Positions 45,601 through 57,779 of a stretch of DNA of 64,000 bases are shown piece after piece; within the stretch, counting starts at the first letter, position 1, and each line of letters opens with the position of its first letter. The notes beneath the pieces are model-generated. The model worked only from the letters and a program-made list of their open reading frames with translations, was not told where the DNA came from and did no database searches. This stretch comes from Neospora caninum Liverpool (lineage: Eukaryota; Apicomplexa; Conoidasida; Eucoccidiorida; Sarcocystidae), in contig NC_018397.1 of assembly GCF_000208865.1 (NCBI RefSeq), forward strand, positions 4,927,748-4,991,747. Reading direction: 5' to 3'. The position numbers and the translations under genes are program-made.

Positions 45601-48600
45601 ACTCTATAGGTCAGTATTTGTGTAGAACTGTTCCCCGCTGACAGAGTCCAGCTACGAGCTGGAAAACCAACGCGAGTGGAGGAGGAGTCGTCAAAAGTAT
45701 GCGATTTTGCGGTTCAAATGAGAACTGAAGCAGTGCACGTGGCCTTCGGAACAGGGAGGGGAAAGCGAATTCGTTCATTCTGTCGGTTGAACGCTTTCCC
45801 CAGCGCTTCCACCGGTTCGCCACCCGTCCTGCGTCTGACGGGTTCATGTACAGCCATAACAGCAGAGGGATGACACACCTTCCTGTGGTGTGTGAGTAAC
45901 TCGTGAGTGTGGTCGCATGCGTTTTTCATAAGCTTCATTGTTTGTGAGGAACCTCCCCACGAAAACGCCTTCTGTCGTGGTGGAGGCAATGTCCCGTGCG
46001 ATCCCTGTGGATGGCGTTACGCCCCAGCAAACTGGCGCACCTGCAGTTGCGGTTCCGCTGCTTCGTTCTCCGGTGTACATGCTCTCAGCCGCCACGCGGA
46101 GAGGTCAACAGGAAATGGATGGCACCCGCCATTTTGCTGTTTGCTTGTGTCGGCTCGTCGCGTTCTTCTCTGTTTTTTCCTCGTGGGTTCGGTTTCTGTG
46201 GGTTGCGTTTTCTTGTTCTCACTGCCGGACTTACCGTAGATTTTGCCGGTGGCATCTGAGGAAACCGGCGTTCCAAAGGGACAGGGGGAAACAGAAAAGC
46301 TACTGAATGAGGAAAATGCGTCAGAAATTCTGTGCACGAAGGGGAACTTGAAGTTTAAAGTTTTTTTAAAACGGCGCTCCGAGCGGAATCCTTTCTGAAC
46401 CTTACAGACCGTTGTCACCGGGGAAAGGTCGGGGCAAAAGGATTCTCGGTAGCGTTGAAACCCAAGTAGTGTGTGAGACCAGTGCTATCGCTCTTGGTCC
46501 TCTCAAAGTGTTCATAATCGTTTGTATAGATATATCGTGGAAAAGTGCATTCGATCTCAATTGTACTTGGAATAATATACGTCTAATTGTGTATTTACAT
46601 CAAATGGCTGTGTACAGGGCTGGGTTGGTGCGGCAGTGGTCGGTCGAAGCAAGGGGAAGCAACGGGAAATGGGCACAATTTTGAGGAGCCACCGTTTTCG
46701 AAAGAGATACAGACATTAAATTTTGTGTGGTTTTGTAAAGTAGAGCCCGGTGTGCGGATCGGGGCTAGGAGTGTAACCCCTGTTTCCTCGTTCAGATGTG
46801 TCGTCTTCCGAGCCCCTAAGGGACAGCGAAGGGAAAGACCAAGAAGACAGCCCGGGGATAAAGAAGTTTGTCATTTTAAGAATCTCCAGTTGTAGCGACG
46901 AAACCAGATGAGCTCGAGCAACTCACTAGAGGAGTGGCAGTCATGCTGTCGAGCAGTATAGTACGATTCATGCAGCTCTGGAGGAGGGACAGATAGAGCA
47001 GTAGACTGAGGGATATATATGTGACGTTTTTCTGTGACCTCGTCGGTGCGTTGCACAGAGTAAAGAAAGAGAAACGTGCAGCGACCGCTACCGAGAAGCA
47101 GAGACTGCGAGTGAAATGGGAAAGGTGAAAGGCGTGGTCTCTCCTCTTCGGGGCAATCCCCAGAGTCCAAAAGTTGTACTGCCCTAGAACATGGATCGAA
47201 GAGGGCCAGGCCCTGTCTTGCCACGCGTGGATGCTGGGCGGGTGAGAACACCAGCCTGCATCTGTCATCGGTCCATGCGGATGTGCAGCTGTTCTGGGGG
47301 GAGGGAGCAAAATTTTAGAGGAAAGTAAATGGGAGTATCTTCTTGTGGTCATTCCGCGTGTATACATTCATAACAAATATACTCACGAGATGCCGGCAAA
47401 ACGGGGTGGCATGTAGGCAGCAGTACTCATCCTGTTGTATGCCCAGCTGTTCGTTCTGGAAATCGAGTGTATTGTCTCAAATATCGTTTGAGAGAGGAGG
47501 CGTGAACCGTTTCGACTTGTACAAACTGCTCGAAGCAAACGTCGAGAAGACGTAACTGCGTTTCTCCATCGTCATTCTCAGAATTTCGTGCAGCGCCGCC
47601 AAACCGGCGGTGTGGGAGGCCGAGGGAAAACGAGAGTCCCTCCCGAACAGCGGAGTTGTGTGGACATATATCTGACAGCTCGAGTTCCAAAAGTGACGTC
47701 TTGCTCAATGGCTGAAGCACCTGTCTACGCATTCTGTGCATAATGCCAGTGACAGGACCGCAAGCAGCTAGCGAAGTTTCTGTAGCAATGAAGCAAATTG
47801 TCTTACCCGCGTCCAGAAACTAAGTGGTATCAACAGGCCAGTGCGAGTAACACGTTTTTCTCCCTCATGCACATCCCCATCAGTAGAAGAACCGTCTGCG
47901 CGGTTAGTGATCGGAAGTTTATGACTGCACTGAATTGGCCGCCAAAAGAATACGCTAAACACTGGACCGTTCCTTCTGATTCCGTCAGGTGTGGCGCACA
48001 ATTTGAGCCTCGAGAAATGGCGAAACGCTCCACTTCGTGTCTTCTATGCCCTCATCTAGCACCGAGTAGGCGCACCCGGGACCACTTTCCACCCGCTTCG
48101 TCCTGCAGAACTTCCTCCGATGGCGGTGAACGTGTACTTAAGTATGTGGAAAGATGAGCTTTGAGAAACGAGGAAGTCGCACCTCCGGAACTTCGAGGAA
48201 ATGCTGGGAAAGCCACATTCTTTCTTCGGAGACACGACTAGCGACGAATGGGTGTACACATACGCTTGAAGCGACGAGTCACGCAGCACCAGAACACCTC
48301 TGGAAGTTGAAAACGACGACGCGCGACCGCGGTTTGTCGACTGACAGGCTTACGTGGCTTTCTTCTGTCTACCTGCTGTTCACGTTGTGCCGAAGTGCCC
48401 GTCGTGACGATATACGTGTAGACACATGCATACATAGACAAGTGCACTGCGGCCCCCCGCGCCTCCCGCCGCGTGGTTCGAAGCCTCGTGTATCTGGGTG
48501 CGCTTTTCGAAGGAGACGCAGTCGACCTGCGAGTAGCGTCTGTCTTCGAACGTGCGTGGTCTCCACTGTCAGGTTGTGAAAAACACGGAAGACACTACAC

Positions 48601-49073
48601 TGCCACGCCGATAAGATGACATAGCGTTCTACTACGGCACTGATGGCGGCTTCTAGACGAGCGCTGTGTTGTCAGATCTCTGATTTCGGTGCCTCGGAAA
48701 GGGGCGTCCTACTCGCGTTCCCGGAGAATCAAGCAAAGGCGTGTGATGTAGTTACACACAACAGCCTGCCGCAGCGCTGAAGCAAAGAAATGCTTTTTTT
48801 GTTAAACGCTAGTGCGTATTTCTGCATTCAGATCTTGTCTCCTCGCCTGCGGTCTTGAGGCGTCAGTGTGAGCGAGAAGACAACTGAGAAGGGTCACCTC
48901 GCTTACGACACGGACAGGCCCCGTCCCAGTGAAATTCTAGGTCGTTATCTGATCTGCCTTGATCGGGCCTGGGAAACGGACCGCTGAGTCCCTTCAGACG
49001 AGCTCCTGTCGTCGACAAACAACTCCCAAAACACCCTGGAAAATGCCTGCGGACAGCGTTGTACGGCCTTCTG
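42625..49073. other. Gene-poor region, no supportable gene
   Basis: About 6.4 kb without an open frame over about 220 codons and without a recognisable motif. Small frames such as 47798-48157 (+, 119 codons) read as possible protein but have no family match. I see no tRNA, array or transposon. The right end abuts the 3' end of the branching-enzyme gene. Confidence 0.5.
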
Positions 49074-52000
49074 TCACGCTGCTTCCCGCTTGCCGCTAAC
49101 CACGGCCGTTCTCTCCTCCACGCCATTCAGCTTTTCTCTCCTCTCTTCCAATTTTCCTGCCTCACCGTTCGAGCTGGCAGGCCTGTCCTGTGCAGCATTC
49201 GCTTTCTCCCCGGAATCCAGATCCTTCATCGTCTCCGGCTGCGGCTGTGGACACTTGATGTATAGACACCCAAAGGGGGGGAGATCCAGCCACAGACAGT
49301 ACGGCCAGCCAAGTCTGCGAAAGAGGGGAACACACGCGAAAAAACACACGCAGCAATTACGTGAAACTCGGGTTGGCTTCAAATGCCACAGGCGCGAGGG
49401 CACCACACACGAGGGTCGCAGTGGAAAAGCGTAGAAGTTCTCACCGTTCAGACAACTGAGTCGCCCTCTGTCAGTTCCCACGTTTTTCCGTCTCTCGAGA
49501 AGACAATAAAGCCCCATTTCACGCGCGAGATCACTCTGAGGGCCGTCCACACTAGACCCGTTTTTCCAGTTTTCGAGAGGGAAGACCCATTTCTTTCGGT
49601 AGTGTATCTCCCACTCCTTCCGCTACGGACCTTTGTACTGCTTCCTCTTTGGTCTTGCACACCCGTGCTAAACTGGGCTCTCGCGCTCAACCTTTTCGCG
49701 ACAAAACATGCAAAAAACGCGGGGGTCAAGTGGGCTTTCCTCCTCAGGCTCTTCCTCGACACCAATGTGTAGAACTGGGTTGTCTGTATCTCATAACTGG
49801 AGCCATATTCAGTATCCTAGTTCTATAAAGTCTCTGTGTACTTTATTTGCGTTATACCACTGTGGACACACAAGATCTAAAGATGCTGAGGCAGCCCGCA
49901 CCTCTCAACCTGCGAGCTCAGCTGTTTGTTCCTCGTTCACAAGAGGCACACGCATCCTTGACGCAGCCCCGGACGCGTCTCTACGCAGCGGTTTCGGTGA
50001 ACGGCCTTCCAGAGGCTCAAAAGTCGGAGAGAAACAAGTGCCCCCATCTTTTTCCCGCGAAAACACACAAAGCGCCCTCACCGTCCGCCTTGAGTGGTGT
50101 GGATCCGCGAGAGATTCCCTGGGCCAACCATGCCGCCCGCGTATCTCCAGTCGTCAGAGTTCAAGATAACTTCCCACTCTCCTCCGTGCGGCACGCCGAT
50201 GGGGTAGCTGCGGGAGGAACGGCAAAACACAAGCACGGGCGATCTCCTCCACGTGCAGGCCATGCTGGAGGACCAGTGTTGAAACGCAACTCTAGGGTGT
50301 CCACACGCTTTCTGACTGATTAGGAGCATTTTTGACGGCTGCAAGAAGCCGGACGAGGTAAAGAGCCGTTGACCGTGCCTTCTCCGTGTTTCTCTTTCCT
50401 CGGTCCTTACTCACTGCTCACCGGTAATAGACGTTTGGTGAGAAATTGCAGACGACCAGAATGTCGTTGTACCAGTCCATGTAGGACCGAAGGAAGGCAA
50501 TGACACAGTCTTTGCTGTTATCGCAGTCGGTCCACTTGAAGTTCCACGGCTCGTCGTCTCCCGCATGCAACGCCTTGTGGTGTACGTACACCGCCAAGAG
50601 GTCGGAAACCCAAATGCAGAGCTTCTTCCGAAGTTCTTCCTCGCCTTCGTGCCAGTCGACGGATCTACAAAAAGTTTGCGGGCGACATTCAGAAAGGAAA
50701 AAGCGGAGAAAATAACGGGCGCATGGGAGCCGTTACAGCACAAAACCCGTGTCGGAGTTTCTCTCTTCAGGGCCCGACGCCTACTCCGCATGTGCACGCC
50801 TTCCTCGCCTGGCCCAGCGATTTACAAATCGTGGTATGGAGTTCCTCTGTCCACAGTCGTTAAGCTTCAGTCCAGCTCCCCATGTCGACGCCTTTACGGA
50901 CCCCGACCGTGTTTTAGCTTTTCCTCACCTGTTGTCTTTCCACTCTCTCCCTTGTCCGATTTCTGCTCCCATGAAGATGAGCGGCCGACCCGGCGAGCCG
51001 ACCTGGTAGCCAAAGAGTGTCTTCAGCGTTTTGATTCGGTCTTCAAACGGACTGCCTGCGAATCCACACTTGTCGAGCAGAGAGCCCTTTCCGCTGACGA
51101 CCTCGTCGTGAGACAAAGGGAGGATCCACCTGATGGAAGAAACCAAACAGAGTCACCAGCAGTTCCCCGCTCCTTGCCGTTCGCCTCAGGTGCGCGCAGT
51201 TCCCTCTTCCACCACCACGGTGAGAGAGCGTCGAGAGCGACTCGACACTCATGGCAGGCATCTCCGCCGACAGGAACCCCGCGGAGGGTTTACAGCCACG
51301 CCTCAGTGGTGTGATCTTCCGCGGGGTCCAGCGCATGCGCGCGAACGAAAACGTCCCGCCCTACAAAGAGGCTGCGTCTCCACCTCCGCCTCCTGACTCA
51401 CTTTTCGTGCGCCATGTATAAGCCGCGAAAGGTCAGTTTGTTGTGACACGCCGGCTCCGGTCGCTTGTAGAGAGGCAAGCACAAGTAGCTCAGTGTGTCG
51501 TTCATCCATCCGAGGTCCCACTTTGCATCGAAGCCGAGGCCTGCGAACAGAGACAGAAAGCGGGAAACGTGTTTGAGGCAGACATACGGAAGAAACGTGA
51601 ATCTCAGTCCCTCTCCCGACCCACCCAGAAACCCCCGCTGCACATACCCGCCACGCACATCTGCACGCGGCGGATCGTCTTGGCCTGTCCTCCCCGTCCC
51701 AAGCGCGTGCACACATCGCCGGACGCGAAAATGCAGGCGGCAAGCGGTCTTTTCTCGCTTTCCCTCTCCTCCGCCTTTCCCCTCGCTTCGGTTCTTGTCT
51801 GTTCTCGGTCCCCTCTGTTCAGCCCCTGGTCCCGTCCCGCGTTCTGCCGCTCGCATGCGCGGCCGGCTCCGCTGTGTGTCGCTCGCGCTTGCCTTTTTCC
51901 TTGTCGGTGACGCCTTGCCAGCTGGTGCTCTCCTCAGCCATCGTGAAGACGCCCGGAAACTCCTGGTGCACGACCCAGTTCAGCTCTTGGAGGAGCGACA

Positions 52001-53270
52001 TCGCTTGCAGGTTCGCGTCGCCCCCGAATTCGTTCGGCAGCCAGTCCCCAGGGTCGCGCTGGTGATTCTTGTAGAGCATCGAGGAGACTGCGTCGATGCG
52101 CAGGCCGTCGATGTGGTACCGCCGCAGCCAGTGGTACGCCGCTCCCAGAAGGAAGGAGCGAACTTCGCTCCGGCGAAAGTTGAAGACTGAAAACGCAAGC
52201 GCGACGCACAGCGCAGCGAACGCTCCAGACGGCAGAGAACAGCGCCGACCTCGCACGCACGTCTCAGACTGGGCGGAGAACTCCTCCGCGGGCGAGGGAG
52301 GACGCAAACACGAGGCAGAAACGCGCAGGAGGAGAACAGCCTTTCTCGGAAAAAAACGCGAGAGAACTGTCCCCTCTGTGTCGATACGCTCCTGCGTGTG
52401 CTTACCGAGGGTGCCCCACATTTTGTGCTCGCCTTCGCGGGGGTCTGCATACTCATAGCAAGGCTCTCCGTCGTAGCGCGCCAAGCCCCAGGAATCCTTG
52501 CAGAAGTGGGCGGGGACAAAGTCGAGGAAAACGCCGATGCCGCTCTGGTGCAGCGTGTCCACGAGGTACTTGAAGTCGTCAGGGTTTCCGAGGCGACTAT
52601 ACGGCGCATACAAACCCGTGACCTAGAAAGCCACAGACGCTTCGACACATCTTCGAATCCACGAGACAGAGACACGTCGGGGCGTGCAAACAGACGCACA
52701 CGCCCGGAGAGAGATGCACACGGGAACCTAGACATAAAAAGAGGTCACAAGCAAAGATGCAGATACGGACGTAGCTGCGCGGGGCTCACACGCAAAAACG
52801 CGACGTAGAGATGCGTCAGATGGCATGCACACAGACATCTGTAGAGAAATACAAACACGCACAAAAAACATGCGGAGCGGGGAGGTAAATATGAAATTGG
52901 CCACAACGCCTGCTGAACCCCAGACATACACACGTCGAAGCGTCTGTTTAACGAAATGCAGGCCATTCAGTCAACGAAAAGCCTTTAATGTACACTCCAA
53001 CAAAGGTGAAGACCTGCATACACTCTCGTGAAACACAAACTTGCACATGCAGATGTTCTTCCGTAGAAATCCACACACGCGTAGCGAGCTAATGCTGAAA
53101 ATAATACTGCGTTTACAAGAGAAATCCCCTAGGAGGCTCTAGAGTGAAACATGTGGATATCGCGTTGCCTGTCGATAGCAACCACGGTCTCTCTCAGTGC
53201 CCGAGATCAGACAAGCACACACGCATTTTCATATGCTTGCATTCCTCCTGACTGACACAAACACATACAC

Positions 53271-53311
<41 letters not shown>

Positions 53312-54384
53312 CTCTGAGCATCTGGTGCACATGAATGCATCGGCTTCGGTTTCCTGTACAAATGCAGAAACAGTGAGGACGGCATCGAAGTGTCGTTTCG
53401 CGTACCTGGTAGCCCCAAGAGCCTTCAAAAGGATGGTGGGCGAGAGGCAAAAACTCGACGTGTGTGAAGTTCATGGTTTTTACGTGACGGACCAGCCTAT
53501 CTGCGAGTTCTCGATATGCTGCACTCAAAGGAAAAAGGGAACAGGAACCTGTCTTGTTTTTACACTCCTTCTTTTCCCCCATTCTCTGGGAATGTATATA
53601 CCACATCCAATTTCTTCACCTTGAGCGCGTCCCAAATCCGCGGACGGTGCCAGTGAGGACGGCCGGCCCCGAGGCCCCTTCGACGCTGACGGGGCTGCCT
53701 CTCTTTTCTGGCCTGATCTTCCCGCATGTCTGCGCTTCATAAACCCTAGACGGATTAATGCAAATCGACGAAAAGGATACACACAGAGGTCAAACACTCC
53801 CACGAAACAGAAGGCCAACACCTCGACCGTCTTCAAACGCCCCATCGACGCGTCTGTGCAAAGGGCTGTACCTACAGACATCTCGACGCATACAGAGAGT
53901 GCACGTGGGGACGAGTACGGCTGCGTGCATGGAGAGAGGGAGAAAGGTGTCTTGTCTCTAAGTGCTCGTCTCAAATATTCACGTGCGTGCGCTTCTTCGC
54001 CATCCCTTACACAAATAGGTGTTGTTGTCGCCGCGCATCCAGCTGGGGAGGTGGACTTCGTAGATGGCCATGGGCTGTCTCCGAAGAAGGTCTCTCTCGC
54101 CCAGTTCCTTTCGCCGCGCCATCCACGCCTGGTCGTTCCACACGAAGCGTTCCTCGGGCTGTGCGATACGGGCGCAAGGAAGTCAAAAAGAATTCCTGGA
54201 AAGGGGGCGGATACCTGTGTTTTTGATAAACAGTCGCTCCCGGGAGGCAAAGCCTTGCGAACCACTCCGTGCCTTCTCACGCGAAAATACACAACGCCTA
54301 AACGGTCCAAGGCGCCCAGGCCTTGGAACGCGCGAGCTTTCGACGAGTCAATTCGTTCCGCACAAGACGCACGGCAAATGTAGA

Positions 54385-54416
<32 letters not shown>

Positions 54417-54541
54417 CGGAGCGAATGTCCGCACCGCTATATATACCAACATACAAACACCTACATACCTAATGAGAAAACCTCGATACCTGCCAAGCTT
54501 AGATAGATAGATTTGGATAGATTTAGAGAGATGGATAGATT

Positions 54542-54584
<43 letters not shown>

Positions 54585-57500
54585 GCGGAGTGTTGTTTTG
54601 GGTTACCTTGCGAAATGCGTCGTCGCAAGCACTGATGATGCTCGCTGTTTTGGGTGGGATCTCGAACTCTTGGGCGTAGGGATCGATTTTGATAATGTCG
54701 AGGCCACCTCGAGTGTGAATACGGTAGCCGTACTTTTCGCCTGCGCCAATGTCAGGAACGAAAAGTTCCCACACGCCGAATTCGATCCGCCGCCGCATCG
54801 GGTGTGCTCGGCCGTCCCAGCCGTTCCAGTCTCCGACGACACTCACGAAGCAGGCACTCGGCGCCCAGACTGCGAACCGCACGCCTCGAATGCCCTCCAC
54901 GGTGAGAATGTGAGAGCCCATCAGGTTGTCCACGTGCCAGCAGGATCCTGAAAACAAACGCTTTCATACTGCCACAGAGGTGAAAAGAGAAAGAGGCTCA
55001 GAGAGAGACGGGAGGCAGTTCGAGAGGCAGAGATGTCCGCTGCTATGCACATCTGTGGGTGTCTCGACGTGCGCACGGTGGCCTTGGAAAAAGACGCAAA
55101 CGAGAGAAAAGCTATTCTACAGATATGCACATGCACGTATGTCCAGGTGGAGACTGATGTGGATATGCGTTAAGACACGGGTGCGCATATACACAAGCGA
55201 AGCATCCAGCACACTGAGGTTTACACGCATATGTGCACGCATATGTGCTTGCAAATGTCTGTGCACTTGTGTGGATGTGCGAGTATGATTGCGTCTGCCA
55301 CGCCAACAAAAACGCGTTTCTCACCAGACTGGAAAAGTTCGAGGTCAAAACGGGGAAGCAGAACGCCGAAGGTGTACGTGTCGTGGGCAACCCGTTCCTC
55401 ATTTGTCTCGTCTCCTTCGTACACACATAAAAGATCATACTTGAACGCCACAGGGGAGTCTTCGCTCCGCAGTGCCTCGCCTGGTTTGACTGGTTCGGTC
55501 CGCTTCGAAGGCGACGCAGTCTCTTCTGAGGCCACACGGTGAACGGCAAAGGCCTGCAGACGCAAAACACAGAAGGCAGAAAACAACAAAAGCCGTGATT
55601 CACCTCTACATATTTTCCTCCGCGTGCCGTATGCGGCGTCGCGCAAAGAAACAGTCATACCTGCGAACGCGTGCTAGCCTTTTCACACACATATATCTGT
55701 ATGCGTGTATAAATGAATGCGCATAGTTCTGCGTGTGCGCCCATAGAGCAGGGAGAGCGAGAAAACGCCTCTACACACATACACGGGTCCAAGCCGAGAT
55801 GCAAAAACGCTAGGACTTCTCCCTATTCAAGTCGTTAACAACACGGATATACAACTACACAAACGTAAATATATATATATATATATATTTGGAGACACAG
55901 AGACAGGCACATAGGGATAGGTCGACTAATAGCAAAGGTATGTGTGTGTAGGTGACAGATAGACGAATCGTTAGCTGGAAATATCGATAGATGGATGGGC
56001 TGCTGCTCGCTATTACTTCAAGTATGACTCTCTGTTCTATCCATAGCGGCAGATGTAACTCTACACAAATTCGCATCTGTATGGAATCGCAGAGGACGGA
56101 AGTCCTGGAGAGAGACACTTCGCGGTTCCCTGACAGGCCAACTACGGCTTCTGATTAGCGACTAGACGGGAGCAAGCACTACGAGACAGGCGAAACATGT
56201 GTGACCGAAAGAGAAACACGATTTGCATGGTGGCCGCTGCCGTTTTCCTCTTAATGTGCATTCATGTAGGCATCGGTCAGCCTTTACTTCGATCCACAAC
56301 GCCTTTGCTCACCAGAAACATGCACACGCGACATATATATATATATATATATACATATAGATAGATAGATCGATAGATAGATACAGATGTAGATAGATAC
56401 GATAGATGGATAGATATAGGTAGATATATATATATATATATATAGATACAGATAGATATGAATAGGTATAGGTAGGTATAGATAGATATGGATAGATAGA
56501 TGCGGGTACAGGGCCACGTGTACACGAAAGGTGTGTGTGTCTGTGAAAATGGGGAAACGAATGGGGTGTTCTGCTGTCGTGTCCGGGAGGCCAGTGACTA
56601 CGTATGTTTTTGTCTCGCGCACGACGTCTCACCTTCTGGAAGAGGAAGTCTGCACGCTTCTCCATCGGCACCGGCTCTTCAGAGGTCAAGACACACTCGG
56701 AGCGTCCAGAGGCCCGCAGGCGAATGCTCTTGGCATTTCGAATCCACGCTCTGAAAAGGAAGAGGGAGCGAGAGGAGACACGCAGGAGTCAGAGGACGTC
56801 GCCCGTTCTTGTCGAAGAGAGAAGATCCCACCGTGGCTGAGAACCGCTCAGGGCCCGACAAAGGCTCCGCCTGCGGCACACTGAACAGCTCCATCGAACG
56901 CGAGAGTGAAAAAACGCAAAGACAGGAAGAGAGAGAGAAAGAGAGAGAGAGAAGGAACGGACAAGACGCGAGAGAGAGAGACAGGAAAGGGGCTAGAAGC
57001 GTCGTCAACAAGAGCGTTACGAAGAGGCGCCTTGCACCCGTGGGGTGTCTAGAGCTGTGCGATGGAAGACTTGGGGGCGTTGCGAAGATTTTGGAGGCAC
57101 TCTCCAGATATCTGCCGAGAGCTGATTTCTCCCCTCTGTTTGGTAGATCAGCTACAAGGTCGACGTGTCTGGTCACCCTCACACCACAACTGATTTTATC
57201 CTTACGCTTACTGCTTTTTCTCTGTGTGACCATCGAGAAAAGACAGTTTTGTGTTTCCCGGTCGCCGCACGCTTACCTGACAACGACGATTTTTTCCTTC
57301 TGGCCGCCTTTCACTTCATGGCACCCTAAGACGCCGAACGGGTCTCCATGATGCGCTTTGTGAAGCAGGTGAACGTCGTGCTCGCTCAGTGAGGTGCCCT
57401 GAGGCAGGTGCTCCAGAGGCACAACAACGTACTTGGCGCTTTGCTCTGTGTCTCCCTTCGACGAGGCCGCTGTCTCCTCGGGGGCCGCGGCGCGTGTTCC

Positions 57501-57779
57501 CTCCGGGGCTTCCTGGTCGCCTTCGCCCATGCACCGGCCCTGTCCCCGAGCGTCCCCGTAACTGGGCCTTCCGACCGCGCCCGACGCGCCTGGGGCACTG
57601 GAGCCTTCGGCGACGGCGCAGTGGAGCATGTTGGTGTGGGGCGGTTCCTTGGGCCCCGTGGACGGCAGGAACTTCCCGGGGACACAGTTGACGCCGGACG
57701 AGCCTTGCACTGCGGCGTACTCTTCCTCGTGTTGCTGGCGCTCCGCCTCCCGCGCCGCCGACTGCTTCGTTTTCTCCAT
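49074..57779 (-). CDS. 1,4-alpha-glucan branching enzyme, bacterial GlgB type
   Basis: This enzyme creates alpha-1,6 branches in storage amylopectin. Thirteen exons are inferred from high to low coordinates: 57779-57277, 56750-56633, 55553-55325, 54947-54607, 54158-54011, 53518-53406, 52622-52406, 52186-51893, 51540-51402, 51129-50929, 50664-50422, 50207-50082 and 49314-49074. All phases close and give 970 residues. About 130 low-complexity residues precede an N-terminal CBM48 beginning [12 protein letters not shown] at 141; a second CBM48 includes [15 protein letters not shown]. The GH13 catalytic barrel shows [11 protein letters not shown], region I DFVPAH (518-523), region II GLRIDAV with nucleophile Asp588, region III MAEES with acid/base Glu641, and region IV LSHDE (His708-Asp709). 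The C-terminal beta domain follows, then a charged tail (ending VSGKREAA). Motif order and the two CBM48s match bacterial GlgB more than animal/fungal branching enzymes. The donor after exon 52186-51893 appears to be GC rather than GT. No targeting peptide is evident, which suits cytosolic amylopectin. Confidence 0.93.
53271..53305. repeat. (TA)n microsatellite in branching-enzyme intron
   Basis: About 35 nt of TA repeat in the intron between exons 53518-53406 and 52622-52406, which is 783 nt long. Confidence 0.93.
54388..54416. repeat. (TA)n microsatellite in branching-enzyme intron
   Basis: About 29 nt of TA repeat in the intron between exons 54947-54607 and 54158-54011. Confidence 0.93.
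54500..54585. repeat. (GATA)n microsatellite in branching-enzyme intron
   Basis: A near-perfect GATA tetranucleotide run from about 54543 to 54585 is preceded by interrupted GATA/GATTTGGATA sequence from about 54500. It ends about 20 nt from the donor of exon 54947-54607. Confidence 0.95.
55868..55889. repeat. (TA)n microsatellite in branching-enzyme intron
   Basis: About 22 nt of TA repeat in the intron between exons 56750-56633 and 55553-55325, which is 1,079 nt long. Confidence 0.9.
56333..56505. repeat. TA/GATA compound microsatellite in branching-enzyme intron
   Basis: A compound array begins with a TA run (about 56333-56353). It passes through interrupted GATA units (about 56357-56420), a second TA run (about 56425-56443), and further GATA/GGTA units to about 56505. 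It ends about 130 nt from the donor of exon 56750-56633. Confidence 0.93.

Noticed and set aside
48463..48500. GTGGTTCGAAGCC, resembling a tRNA B box
   Set aside because: No acceptor stem, anticodon arm or D arm can be formed around it.
53271..56505. Microsatellite arrays considered as a possible CRISPR-like or mobile structure
   Set aside because: They are simple TA and GATA repeats without unique spacers, terminal repeats or associated genes, inside introns of a eukaryotic gene.
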